A stretch of DNA of 64,000 bases from Cytauxzoon felis. Lineage: Eukaryota > Apicomplexa > Aconoidasida > Piroplasmida > Theileriidae. The stretch covers positions 42,323 to 106,322 of the forward strand of contig JAIQCW010000314.1 in NCBI GenBank assembly GCA_020283715.1, read 5' to 3'. The position numbers were made by a program, and so were the translations under genes. Of this stretch, positions 9,942 to 20,600 are shown in pieces (the first letter of the stretch is position 1; the number at the start of each line of letters is the position of its first letter). Under the pieces are notes generated by a model. That model saw only the letters and a list, made by a program, of their open reading frames with translations, did no database searches and was not told the origin of the DNA.

Positions 9942-11834
9942 ATGAATGAACAAATTACAAGTGTTATAGAACCTGGAAAACTCAACAGTTGGTCAGCTGA
10001 TGGTGCGCAACATAAACCTTCTGTATTCCGTCACAAACTAGCAATGTTTCTAACAGGATTTATCATGTTAACACCACATAGGATCGCCATTTTATGTGCC
10101 CCCTATATTGTTAAACGATTCCATTTACCTCCATCTGTCGTTCCTTTATTCATTTACAAGATACATAACCCTATGGAATTGGCGAGTTTAATTGGGACCA
10201 CAATACAAGTTGTATTAACAGTGATAATAACTGCAATATGCAACCAGACAGGAACAAAAGGTTTATTTGGTGTAAATAATAAAATTGGCGCTTATGATTA
10301 TAGCGGTAATAAATGGAATGATCCCGCCAATGCTGATGAGAATACCTCTATTACTCAACTCAAGGCACTATTTTCTATTATAATTGCATGGATTATGTTT
10401 TCAACTAGTATACTCACGTACATTTTCTTCATAACTGGTGGTGATTATGGATACTTCAATAAATTCTTCTGGAGCGTCATCTTTAATGCCTTTGCCAATG
10501 GTATGTACTCATCCATTTCATTTAGTGTCAATACAAATGCTGCTATTTATGCTGTGGGATTACCCCTCTCTGGATTCTTCACCTTCGTCTTCCACAACTG
10601 TTGCAAATATTTATCCAATAGATTTAATTGGGAGGATTATGATTATACGAGGGTTCAGTTACAGATTATATTCACTATTTTGATTTTATTTATAACCGCT
10701 GGTTGCTGGACATTTGATCAAGTTTGCCAGATATATGGAGATCCCGGTGTAGCTAAAGGTAGTAGTACTGATAAAGTTGCTGCAACACTTCCTGGTCAAA
10801 CCAGTTTTGGTGAACTTTTTGATACTACAAATTCTCAAGGTATACGTCACTGGTCTCCAATATTGATGCTGGGTTCTTCTTTAGGCTCTGTTTACGCTTT
10901 TTATCCTGCAATTACACCGTACATGCTTATGGATATTGATGAAGCTAACGATCTCGATCAATGGATTCAATTCATATCCTCTATACCAACACTTGTAATA
11001 GGGTTCCTAGATGAATTTAACTTAGGTCCAGGCGGTATTAGCGCAGGGACTTGGGGGGAGTTTATAGCTAATGATAAAACAAATTATAAGGATATTGTAC
11101 TCTCTAAACTTGATGATGCTGAAGGAAATATCAAAACTGCTATAACCGCTCTTGGAACCGATCGAACTGCTCAAGCTAATAAAGCTAAACTTAGTACAGT
11201 TAAAGGTAAAATTGACATTGCTAAGCAGAGGGTTAATGCAATAACCACGGGTGCAGAATTTAAAGATACTGCTTCTGGTAAAGGTAAACAAGCAGTAGAT
11301 GCTCTTGACGCAGTTAATTCAACAGCTACTGATCAAATTACCACTGCTGATTTCAATACAGGTGGAACAATTACAGCCACAGATATTACAACACCTATTA
11401 CAGCAGCTAAAAGCAAATTTGAAACTGCTGAAACCAATGGAGTTGGTCATTATGCAAATCCTAATAAAGCTCATCCTAATACCGCAAATAATTGGAACAT
11501 TGGTGGTAATGGTAGATGGTATTGGAATCCTATAGGCTGGGGCCCATTTATTCCATATATTTTATGCCTCCACATCTTCATTACAATGTTACATTTTCCG
11601 AATGGTTTAATTGCAACCTTTCTCCATTCTAAACAGTGGTTACTGAAATGCATCTGTATATCCTTCAATTTTTGGCAGGAGATAATGGAAATTATTGGAT
11701 TTGCTGGGGCGGGTAAACAATCGAATAAGTCAGGTTATGCTATGGTTTATAACAGTTCTGTGGGTACATTCAACAACTTTTTCTTCTTTTTTGTCATGAT
11801 AAATTGCATGTTTACCGGGGATGGACAGAAATAG
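9942..11834 (+). CDS. Tpr-like multi-pass membrane protein (gene 3)
   Basis: 630 aa, intact. The N-terminal membrane half has TPHRIAILCAPYIVKRFHLP, the IHNPMEL motif and GGDYGYFNKFFWSV. It lacks the FAINT cassette: the WTFDQ motif is followed after about 40 aa by HWSPILMLGSSLGSVYAFYP. Instead, about 125 hydrophilic, helix-favouring residues rich in Ala, Thr, Lys and Asp are inserted at a second site, between the GPG motif and the late helix PYILCLHIFITMLHFPNGLI. It ends MFTGDGQK. It is the closest relative of gene 8 (63038). Role unknown; membrane protein by hydropathy. Confidence 0.75.
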   Translation: MNEQITSVIEPGKLNSWSADGAQHKPSVFRHKLAMFLTGFIMLTPHRIAILCAPYIVKRFHLPPSVVPLFIYKIHNPMELASLIGTTIQVVLTVIITAICNQTGTKGLFGVNNKIGAYDYSGNKWNDPANADENTSITQLKALFSIIIAWIMFSTSILTYIFFITGGDYGYFNKFFWSVIFNAFANGMYSSISFSVNTNAAIYAVGLPLSGFFTFVFHNCCKYLSNRFNWEDYDYTRVQLQIIFTILILFITAGCWTFDQVCQIYGDPGVAKGSSTDKVAATLPGQTSFGELFDTTNSQGIRHWSPILMLGSSLGSVYAFYPAITPYMLMDIDEANDLDQWIQFISSIPTLVIGFLDEFNLGPGGISAGTWGEFIANDKTNYKDIVLSKLDDAEGNIKTAITALGTDRTAQANKAKLSTVKGKIDIAKQRVNAITTGAEFKDTASGKGKQAVDALDAVNSTATDQITTADFNTGGTITATDITTPITAAKSKFETAETNGVGHYANPNKAHPNTANNWNIGGNGRWYWNPIGWGPFIPYILCLHIFITMLHFPNGLIATFLHSKQWLLKCICISFNFWQEIMEIIGFAGAGKQSNKSGYAMVYNSSVGTFNNFFFFFVMINCMFTGDGQK

Positions 11835-11867
11835 CATAGAGGGTGATCCATAAATTATAACAATTAT

Positions 11868-11960
11868 ATGGGGATAATTTACACCACATTTCCACCATAC
11901 CTATATTTCATTATTAACCACCATAATTTTTAAAACTGCCCCAGAATTGATATGGGGCTC
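11868..11960 (+). terminator. Conserved 3' block with hairpin, gene 3
   Basis: ATGGGGATAATTTACACCAC ... CACCATAATTTTTAAAACTG then CCCCAGAATTGATATGGGG. It is nearly identical to the blocks after genes 1 and 7. Confidence 0.5.
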
Positions 11961-12032
11961 CACCTGAGGTCGTCTTGCAGACAGCTTCTCTATTTACTTC
12001 CCCCTCCGCTTCCCTGAGATCAGCTACGGGTA
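11958..12032. repeat. R1 partial copy
   Basis: CTCCACCTGAGGTCGTCTTG, CAGACAGCTTCTCTATTTAC and the 'CTTCCCTGAGATCAGCTACG' module, between genes 3 and 4. Confidence 0.75.
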
Positions 12033-12046
12033 ATATACATCTATAA

Positions 12047-12092
12047 CTTTCTTTAAATACGGGAGGGTATAATTTGGAATAAAGAAAAATGG
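12047..12092 (+). promoter_or_regulatory. Tpr-like upstream motif, gene 4
   Basis: CTTTAAATACGGGAGGG then TATAATTTGGAATAAAG, just upstream of the start of gene 4. Confidence 0.65.
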
Positions 12093-12112
12093 GAGGATGA
12101 AAAACAAATGAA

Positions 12113-14455
12113 ATGAGTCCCCATAATAATGTTGTTTCTGAAGATGCTACTCAGAAGCAGGTTAAGGAATGGATTGGTAAGGCTGCCATGTTTATGATGG
12201 GTTTTGTTATGTTAATGCCTCATCGTATAGCGTTATCATGTTCCCCTTATATTGTGAAAAGGTATCATTTACCTATGCCTACCGTTGGATTATTCATTTA
12301 TAAAATTCATAGTCCCATGGAGCTTGCGAGTTTATGTGGTACGTTTTTGGCTAATGTTTTAACTTGGGTTAATGATGCTACCATTAATACAATGTATTTA
12401 AAGAGGTACTGTTCCATAACCTTCATGTGGTTAATGTTTCTTTGTTCTGTACTAACCTATTTCCTATTTGTATCCGGTGATGAATTTGGTTATTTAAATT
12501 ATTTCTATTGGAATATGGTCTTCTTTACCTTTATATACGGATTCATGTCATCTTTTTCCTTCGGAGTTAATTTTAATACTTCAATGGCTGCTGCTGGATT
12601 ACCCACTTCAGGAGGATTTACATTTATGTTACATAAAGTCTATAAATGGCTTTACAACACATTTTATTGGGCTGAATATGATTATTACCTCATGATTCTC
12701 CAAATATCCACCACTATTGGATTTTTTCTCTTTACTTCCATTTTGTGGACTGGGAATGAATTATTGCAAATAATGTGCCCATATTATGAAGAGTGGCAAA
12801 TTAGAATAAAAATTCTAATAGCCAATGGAGTTCATTCACCAGATGGTGGCAATTGGAAAGTTGCTAAGCAAAGTAATACTGGTGATGATGCTCCAGAGGA
12901 TGTTAGAAGGATTGCCAACGTTATGAATAACGCTGAAGATCAAAATAAAGCCCGGTGGTTTAACACTACCATTCTAGATGCACTTGGTGAAATTACATCT
13001 GATGATCAAGTTAAAAATGCTGGTATTGTGGCTTTAGTTATATTTGGCGTGGTAGGAATCGCAGGTTTAATTCGTGGAATTATTCTTTGTTCAACGTTGT
13101 ACGTGCACGATGAAGATGTTCTGAAAACTATAAGGAATTTTGGAATTTCATTTGTTGTCATATCCCTCATTCCTATCTTCTTTGGTGTTGTCATTGCCAA
13201 TCACAGAGAAAAGGCTATGCTTCGTTGGTACACAGATCTAGATACCGGTAGAACTAAAAGAGGATTAAAAGATCTATCAAGTAATAGTAGTACTGATCCA
13301 AAAATTACCGGTTTTGGAACTGATACTAGCGGTAATAAAACTCAGGATCACGCTAAAAAATTTGCCAGGGCTAACTTTGTTGCGTCTGTGGGTATCGGTG
13401 TTTTAATAATTGTATTTATTGTAGTCGTTTTATTTTCTGTAATATTATTTAAAAAGGATAGGGATTCATTAGTTTCTGTTGTATTCCTCTTTACCTTTAT
13501 CGTTGTACTAACTATTTCAGTATTTCTGGGTGTAATAATAGTTGGTAGTTTCACCATTATAGGTGAGACATTGGGACAGCAGTCACTTGTTAATAGCAGT
13601 GGTAAAATAAATGGTGGCATATTATTGTCTTATCTAGTAGTATCTATAACTACAGCATCATTTATGATTTTCATTAAGAGAATGCCTTATATTTACTGCA
13701 TTATTTGGAGCTTCTTAATCTATGGTTTAGGTGTTGCTATTTTATCAGCCATAAATGTGGACACAGGTATAAAGAAATTATTTAAGGGCGATGAACATGC
13801 CGGAAAAGATTGGTCTCCTATTGGTATGCTTACATTATCTATGGGTATTGTTTATTTTTTTTACCCGAGTATTTCTCCGTACCAATTGGTCGATGACGAG
13901 GATGTTGCCAATAGTATTGAACTTTGGGCACTATTAATATCATCGATCCCCACTCTCGCCGTAGCTCTTTTGGATATTGATTATAATCCGGGCAAGAAAC
14001 ATTGGTACGTAATTGGGCCCAATAGAAGGTGGTATAAAAATCCTGCTGATAAAATTCATAAGGAAACAGTTTCCAATCCTGCAAATGAGACCAACAAAGA
14101 TTACACCGATGTTAGCAATTTTACATCTGATCAACATGCATGGTGGCATCTTACGTGGGTATTCATCATTCCATACTATTTGATTATTTTCCTATTCTTT
14201 ACTATGTTACACTTCCCAGAGGGTAGAATTGGTAAATTTTTTAAAGGACACTCTGTTAGAACAGCATTACTATCAGTTTCATTTAATACAGTAGAAGAAT
14301 TGATGGAAGTTGTAGGTTTTGCCGGAGGTGGCATGCAAACTGGATTTAATGGTCCAATCACACAGTTCAACGTTCTATTGTCTTATTTCGTGATGACAGT
14401 ATCCATGTTTGCTGGTGACGTGTATAATTTTTTTAGAAGGCCTATGACATTTTAG
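12113..14455 (+). CDS. Tpr-like membrane protein with all-helical central cassette (gene 4)
   Basis: 780 aa, intact. Family ends are present: MPHRIALSCSPYIVKRYHLP with IHSPMEL, and DWSPIGMLTLSMGIVYFFYP through MLHFPEGRIGKFF to MFAGDVYNFF. Unlike genes 1 and 5, the centre (about aa 230-570) is not FAINT-like. It holds about six extra hydrophobic segments (for example GIVALVIFGVVGIAGLI and ASVGIGVLIIVFIVVVLF) separated by short hydrophilic loops. The protein may therefore cross the membrane about twice as often as its relatives. Function unknown. Confidence 0.75.
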   Translation: MSPHNNVVSEDATQKQVKEWIGKAAMFMMGFVMLMPHRIALSCSPYIVKRYHLPMPTVGLFIYKIHSPMELASLCGTFLANVLTWVNDATINTMYLKRYCSITFMWLMFLCSVLTYFLFVSGDEFGYLNYFYWNMVFFTFIYGFMSSFSFGVNFNTSMAAAGLPTSGGFTFMLHKVYKWLYNTFYWAEYDYYLMILQISTTIGFFLFTSILWTGNELLQIMCPYYEEWQIRIKILIANGVHSPDGGNWKVAKQSNTGDDAPEDVRRIANVMNNAEDQNKARWFNTTILDALGEITSDDQVKNAGIVALVIFGVVGIAGLIRGIILCSTLYVHDEDVLKTIRNFGISFVVISLIPIFFGVVIANHREKAMLRWYTDLDTGRTKRGLKDLSSNSSTDPKITGFGTDTSGNKTQDHAKKFARANFVASVGIGVLIIVFIVVVLFSVILFKKDRDSLVSVVFLFTFIVVLTISVFLGVIIVGSFTIIGETLGQQSLVNSSGKINGGILLSYLVVSITTASFMIFIKRMPYIYCIIWSFLIYGLGVAILSAINVDTGIKKLFKGDEHAGKDWSPIGMLTLSMGIVYFFYPSISPYQLVDDEDVANSIELWALLISSIPTLAVALLDIDYNPGKKHWYVIGPNRRWYKNPADKIHKETVSNPANETNKDYTDVSNFTSDQHAWWHLTWVFIIPYYLIIFLFFTMLHFPEGRIGKFFKGHSVRTALLSVSFNTVEELMEVVGFAGGGMQTGFNGPITQFNVLLSYFVMTVSMFAGDVYNFFRRPMTF

Positions 14456-14559
14456 ACGAATTTTGTTGTATGAAAATTTCTGTTGAATCCCATTACATAT
14501 AAACTGAATATGACCTCAAGTCTCCATATTGTCTTCAAACCAAGTTACAGCCATCTTTC

Positions 14560-14665
14560 CTTCCACTAGGCGTGGAGCATCTCCACCCGAGGTCTTGCCA
14601 CTCGCCGTGGAGGCTCTTCTATTTACCTATCCCTGAAGGGTATAACCACTCCCAGAGATCGTGGT
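14560..14665. repeat. R1 copy
   Basis: CACTAGGCGTGGAGC, CACTCGCCGTGGAGG and the 'CACTCCCAGAGATCGTGG' module. Confidence 0.75.
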
Positions 14666-14974
14666 ATTGATATTTTACTCATATTAATTTCATATAGAGA
14701 TATAATTTGAAGAAGCATTATGAAAATATGTCGAATTTTATCGCCACTGTAACACAACCAACGATTTTTTTGGCATCCCAAAAAGTATAATGACCGCTTA
14801 GAATCGTTGAGAAATAATACTCGAGATTTCATACATAAAAAACTTGAAATCATAAACAATACCACATACTAATTAAACTTTAATCTAACATTAATAAAAT
14901 AAATCATTCATAGAGCTCTCTCCATATGTCTTATACCATCTGTCACATCTACCCCGTGATGCCCATTTACTTGT

Positions 14975-15190
14975 CTTCACACTGATTTCCTGCCGTCAGC
15001 TTCCTTATTTACTTCCCCCTTCGCTTCCCTGAGATCAGATGCGGGTATTCCACTTGAGGTCAAATTACTACCTTCACATTGCCACGATCTCCGGGAGTGG
15101 CTATACTCTTTAGAGATATGTAATTAGAAGAAGCCGCCACGGCAGTGGAACGAAAGTTGTATTGGACCTCAGGTGTAGAGGTGAGTGGAA
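14975..15190. repeat. R1 copy
   Basis: CCTGCCGTCAGCTTCC, CTTCCCTGAGATCAG, GATCTCCGGGAGTGG and GACCTCAGGTGTAGAGG. Confidence 0.75.
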
Positions 15191-15409
15191 TATTGATTAT
15201 AAATCGAGCGGAGAAGATTATTATGATATAATTATTATAAGGTATAAATATGTGTAGTTGGTTAATAACAAATTTACAATAGACATGTGACAATTAAATT
15301 AATTAAAATTCTACTTCATTTGTGGGATTATTTTTTAATTCGACTACATTTATATATACCCCCTATTATTACAATTGTATTAGTTCCTATTCCCGCACAC
15401 CATCAATCT

Positions 15410-15625
15410 TAGTTCGTCTCGCAGACAACTCTCACTGAGGCCCAATTCTAGTCTCTTTCCCACTCGCCGTGGCGGCCTTCCTTATTTATTTCCCCTTCGC
15501 TTCCCTGAGATCAGCTACGGGTTTATGCCACGAACTCCGGGAGTGGTTCTACTCTTTAGAGATAGGTAATTGGAAGAAGTCTCCACGGCAGTGGGAAGGG
15601 GGTTGTAACCTCAGATAGAGGCTGA
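15410..15625. repeat. R1 copy
   Basis: CTCGCAGACAACTCTCACTG opens it, as at position 50 of the window. CACTCGCCGTGGCGG and TCTCCACGGCAGTGGGA modules follow. Confidence 0.75.
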
Positions 15626-15714
15626 CCTCTATTGGAGAGCTATTGATGATAAAATTATAGCGCAAGGCATGTGGAAGTGTAATAAGGAATTGATTTTCGT
15701 GTTGAATAATGAGT

Positions 15715-17411
15715 TTACAAGTCGACGGTTGTGAACCAATTTTTGATTTCTTGGATCATTTCAATCGAGTCGGGGAAATCTGTGTTGATGTTCAGTGGCC
15801 AATGAATGAACATACCACAGTCGTTTAGAACGTCGATAAACGCTTGATTTGTATATTCAAATTGCTGAGTATTGAATTTGACATTGAGATAATCGATAAA
15901 ATCTGCATTTAAACAATCTGAATATATCCATAGGCCTTCAACGATATTTGAATCATTGACGTCGATACAAAATTCAAAACCACCAAAATCAAATCTATTC
16001 TTCAAGACTTTACAATTCAAATGACGATTACCGTAGATCCAATTCTCGTCCTATTGAATGCTCATCAATCACATCTCAATTCCAACCCACCGTCAATTTA
16101 TTATAACAACTCGTGAATGCATCATCATTCAAATCGAATGTCTTATCAATATATATTATCTAATCATTATCATAACTTTGTATTGACAGCATGCAAGTGA
16201 GTTATTGTGTATTGGTACGTTCAATCCGCTACCTTATCTTCAACTAGGCGTTCCTTTGTCTTGCAGACGGTTCTCCACTTGAGGTCTAATCCTGCCGTCA
16301 GCTTCTCTATTTACTTCCCCCTCCGCTTCCCTGAGATCAGCTGCGGGTTTATGCCACGATCTCCGGGAGTGGCTCTACTCTTTAGAGATAGGTAATTGAA
16401 AAGGCTCCATGCAAATGGGAAGGTGGTTGTAACCTCGGGTGGAGGAGCTGTCTGCAAGACCAACCTGAGCTCAGAACTATCTGCATAACAGAAGGTTGAT
16501 TCCAATCAGTGGAATCGACAATAACTTTCACTGTAATGCTTGGCAGAACTTCAACTTACATCTTTATTTTGTACGCCATAATGCTCTACAGCTTCGTTGA
16601 TAATTGCGCTGCAGATTTCATCGTGATTTGTGTCAGGCTTAAATTGCTGAAGGTTTGTTACACGCGCTTTAACGCTTTTAATATTGTGTTTCTGGTGGTT
16701 TAGGATTATAAATTCATTCAACTCACGACAAGTTTTGATCTATCGGGTGTTAAATATTTATCTAAGGACCCTTTATTAACATTTATTAACAATGTACCTA
16801 GAAAAGTCGATTCCAAATACTGTATGAAAATACCATGATGTAGAGCAATATTGGACATAAGTTTAAACGCGGCACCGGAGAACTGAATATATCATTAATT
16901 GTGCGAGAGACTTTAGACATACCTTCAACCCATCAACGCAAAGGTCATTCCTACCCATGGGTGAACATTTATGTTTAATGACCTTTTCAACAGCGCTACA
17001 TATCAATTTTGAATTATTATTAAAATTGTAATTCTTGGAATCTGATATAAACGTAAAACATGTATTACCGAGGTCCTGTACGAATTCATATCATCAATCT
17101 GAAATACATACTTGATAGACAGCTCCTCCACCTGTAGGACGTCTTACAGGCTTAACATTATCATTTTTAATATTGACAAGATTACATTCTGACCATATAT
17201 TTTGGTGTCTCCCAATAATGACGCATGGTGAATTGCGCCAAAAATAGATTAGTGGTATTTGAGATTTAGTAATGTTTAATTTACTCTTGTCATAACTACA
17301 CATTAAATAATATTCTAAAGCTAAATTAAAGTAAATATCATTCTCTTTGGAAAAAACAACAGTTAATTTATTGAATAATACTTTGGATTTATTAATTAAT
17401 TGTCTAAACAT
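15715..17411 (-). CDS. Lipoate-protein ligase (LplA/LipL type), 6 exons
   Basis: Exons 17112-17411, 16923-17075, 16727-16882, 16560-16691, 16091-16159 and 15715-16050 join in phase to 381 aa. Signature motifs in order: RRPTGGGAVYQ, SPMGRNDLCVDGLKFSGAAF (contains the lipoyl-AMP-binding Lys), LHHGIF, KSVKARVTNL, and in the C-terminal domain ENWIYGNR...RFDFGGFEFCIDV...YSDCLNADF. It activates free lipoate with ATP and attaches it to E2/H proteins. The basic, hydrophobic N-terminus (MFRQLINKSKVLFNKL) could be a mitochondrial presequence, which would fit lipoate salvage for mitochondrial dehydrogenases (inference). Intron 4 (16160-16559) contains an R1 copy. Head to head with the tRNA-Lys region. 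Confidence 0.88.
16255..16485. repeat. R1 copy inside intron 4 of lipoate ligase
   Basis: CTTGCAGACGGTTCTCC, CCTGCCGTCAGCTTCTC, CTTCCCTGAGATCAG, GATCTCCGGGAGTGG and GAGCTGTCTGCAAGACC. Confidence 0.8.
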
Positions 17412-17508
17412 TTTATTTTGAATCTCAAATATAATACAATTGTCTCCTAATAATACTAACCATTATATTATTAATCTTTATCAACCACATTATTAAATTT
17501 CCTATCGA

Positions 17509-17581
17509 GCCTCTTTAGCTCAGTTGGTAGAGCGCCAGACTTTTAATCTGGTGGTCAGGGGTTCGAGCCCCCTAGGAGGCT
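17509..17581 (+). tRNA. tRNA-Lys (anticodon TTT)
   Basis: A 73-nt cloverleaf without intron. Acceptor stem GCCTCTT pairs with AGGAGGC, D-arm GCTC/GAGC, anticodon stem CCAGA/TCTGG around loop CTTTTAA (anticodon TTT, Lys), and T-arm AGGGG/CCCCT with loop TTCGAGC. The A-box (TAGCTCAGTTGGTAGAGC) and B-box (GGTTCGAGCCC) are intact. A T run a few bases downstream could end RNA polymerase III transcription. It sits between two protein genes, 40 bp from the RCC1 stop. Confidence 0.95.
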
Positions 17582-17620
17582 GACTAATTTTTTTAAACAT
17601 AGACAACGTATATATTTATT

Positions 17621-20600
17621 TTAACTATTATTAACAATTACAACTGAATTATTGAATGAACAATTTATATATTTGACATTTTTACTAAAACTGTCATCTC
17701 CGCCTACTCTAATCTCCTCTGGCCTTGTTATGCATCTGCCTTCTATTGTGTAAATGATTCATTTACCGATATAAACATACTATTTATATTCAATTGCTTT
17801 AAATTATTATTTCCCCAGCCGTAAATACGGCCATTATACAATAGTGAGATGCAATGGGTATTACCGCACGATAATGATTTTATTCTATCGGCCAGTTTGA
17901 CGAATTGGATCGTATCCATCTTTATACTACCACATTGACCACTTTTATTATCTCCAGATGATAATATATAACCATTGTTACTGAATTATATATATTATTC
18001 GAATTTATTTGAACTCGGGATATTGATTCCACATAATGTAGCCATGTCTCCAACAGGAGTTCACAAGAGGTTATAACCTTATGTTCGTCTTGCAGACGGC
18101 CCCCTGTACTTACTTCCCCGTATACGGCAATGCCACTCCCGGAGATCGTGATGGAACTGTAGAGGATGTAACCTCAAGTGGAATACCTGGAAGCGATCTA
18201 CGGGAGCTGGAAGGGGAAGTAAATAGAAGAGCTGACGGCAGGACTAATTCAAGTGGAAAGATCAGCCTTATACTACGTTCGTGTGATACTAACTTGGTAT
18301 TGATGTGTAAGATTGTGAAGTTGCTTCCTGTGACTAGATTCGGTTGGTAGATATTGATGATGTTGTTATAATGTTGTGGTAAATATTTATTGACATTTAT
18401 GGGGTTGTATTGCAAGTGTCTATATCAATATTATAATTGAATATGATATACTAACCGTTCCTTTTGATTGTAATAAATTGTTTGTCTTTTGGAGGGTACT
18501 AATGATTAATGAACATCTTTTTGATGATAATTATCAACATACCATAATTTTTGACACAATTCTTATATGTATCATCTAATAATAATGAACGACCCCTAGT
18601 ATCTCCCAAAAATAACTGCGATGATGAATCATCACCAAATCTATAATTATGGGGCATTTTATTGTAAGATTACGGGGAAATTTACGTATAGATATTATTT
18701 TTATCATCTATACAGATGGTATGATTGCTTCCACAAGAGACATTTACAATTTTATTATGGGGATTATTAAATTTTACCTGAAATGGAAATATGGGGTCTA
18801 AAATTAATTAATACTTTTGTCATTGGTATATTATCATGATCTTTTCCCTTATTATTTACATTGTATACAAGGTATGTAGAATCAGTAGTTGTCCTCATAG
18901 GTTTCTTACCACATTGACCATAGAAGTTATCACCAATACAATCTATAATGTATATATTGTATCCAATTAGATGAGATTATTCATACAGAGAGCTCTCCAT
19001 CTGAGATCCAATCACCGTTGGTCTTGCAGACAGCTCTTCTAATTACCTATCTCTAAAGAGTAGAGCCACTCCCGGAGATCGTGACTGTGAAGAGGTATTG
19101 ATTGACCTCAAGTGGATTACCCGCAGCTGATCTCAGGGAAGCGAAGGGATAACTAAATAGAGAAGCTGTCTACAAGACAACCTCAGGTCGAACACTTAGT
19201 TGTATATAAGGTGAAGCATAGATATAAATACATGAAGATAAATTAAATATATAATTCCACTAAGCCATACATAATGATACCAATCTCTATTTACTTTATC
19301 CTTATCATAAGGTGGAAATCCATAATCCTGTTGATAATCAATCCATCTTTTACCGTGTTCAATGATGAAATTATCAAATTATTATGAAATTTAATTCTAA
19401 GAATTTAACCTGTATATTTAATATACCATTAATCTTAGATTTAATTGCAGGCTTATCATTTTCATTAAGACCAGTCGATGCATCTACATCCAAATCCGAA
19501 TGGTATTCCCACTTCTTACCTCTACCATACCAATGATTTGTAGCAGTACTACCAGTAACACCAGTTTGATAATACAAGAGTAGAGGTGTTTCAAGTTTAG
19601 GAGTACCATCTTTCACTTCATAAAATACCCATACTTTCTTATTTGCAGCAATAGTTATAGTGCTATTAGAATCCAATTCCTGAATACCCCTGATTGGAAT
19701 TCCGTAATGTGTAATCCTATTTATCATCATAGCACCACTATAAGAGTGACGGTAACCTATGAAACCGGTAATTGTGTTATTAGAATCTACAGTAATATTG
19801 TCACCCTGAGGGGTTGCTTTATATTGACTAGTTTCCACAAGCTTAATTTCGTATTTATTTTTGAGTTCCTCGAGATGAGTTCTAAGTGAACTAGCAGCAC
19901 TCATATCATCTGGATCTACACTGGAAAGAGTACCCTCTAATGTCCATGTTTGTCCTCTCTTGTAATAATCCCACGTTGATTCGCTTTGTCTCTTAACACA
20001 AATAATTAATGGAAATTCATGCTCAGTATCATTATTTTGGCTGTAATATACAAAAACTGCTGTAACGCCTGTAGTTTCGGGTATTTCCTTCAATGGAATA
20101 TCATTATGCTTAACTGAACCTAATTTGAATTGAGTAGTTCCATTACCAATTTTATGATCATATCTGATATAGTCTCTTGGTACTTTCGTATCATCACCGA
20201 CCTCTTTAGTAACAGTAATCACTCTCTTGCTAGGATCATTATTATCACCCGTTACATATTTAATAGTATTAGAGATGCCCGTCTGCTTGGGAGCATAATC
20301 CAATTTTAAAATGTACTGTGGTTTAGGATAACCTGGATTACTAGCAACTGCAGTGTTAATTATACCGAGTTGATCTTTAAGATCAGTACCAATTGTAGTA
20401 CCATTCTCAGCCGGTTTTATATTAGTAAAATTAGTTGTAACATTTTCCCATGTAAATCTACCATCACTCTCCTTCTTCCGCTTATACCATATATTGTTAT
20501 CAGAAGTTTCAGTATTATCCTTTGTATGATCCTTTGATAGGCATATTAACAGAGGTTTCTCGCGATTTCCACCAGCTTCTTGTGATGTAAAATATACAAA

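Larger units (their letters stand above)
14456..15714. other. Spacer without a supported gene
   Basis: Between gene 4 and the 3' end of the lipoate ligase gene. It holds three R1 copies (14560-14665, 14975-15190, 15410-15625) separated by AT-rich unique sequence. Short frames at 14623-14865 and 15060-15293 run into the repeats and show no family motif. Confidence 0.6.

Noticed and set aside
14623..14865. 80-aa minus frame (SRVLFLNDSKRSLYFLG...) as a gene
   Set aside because: It runs into R1 sequence, has no upstream exon or recognisable domain, and may be chance in AT-rich spacer.
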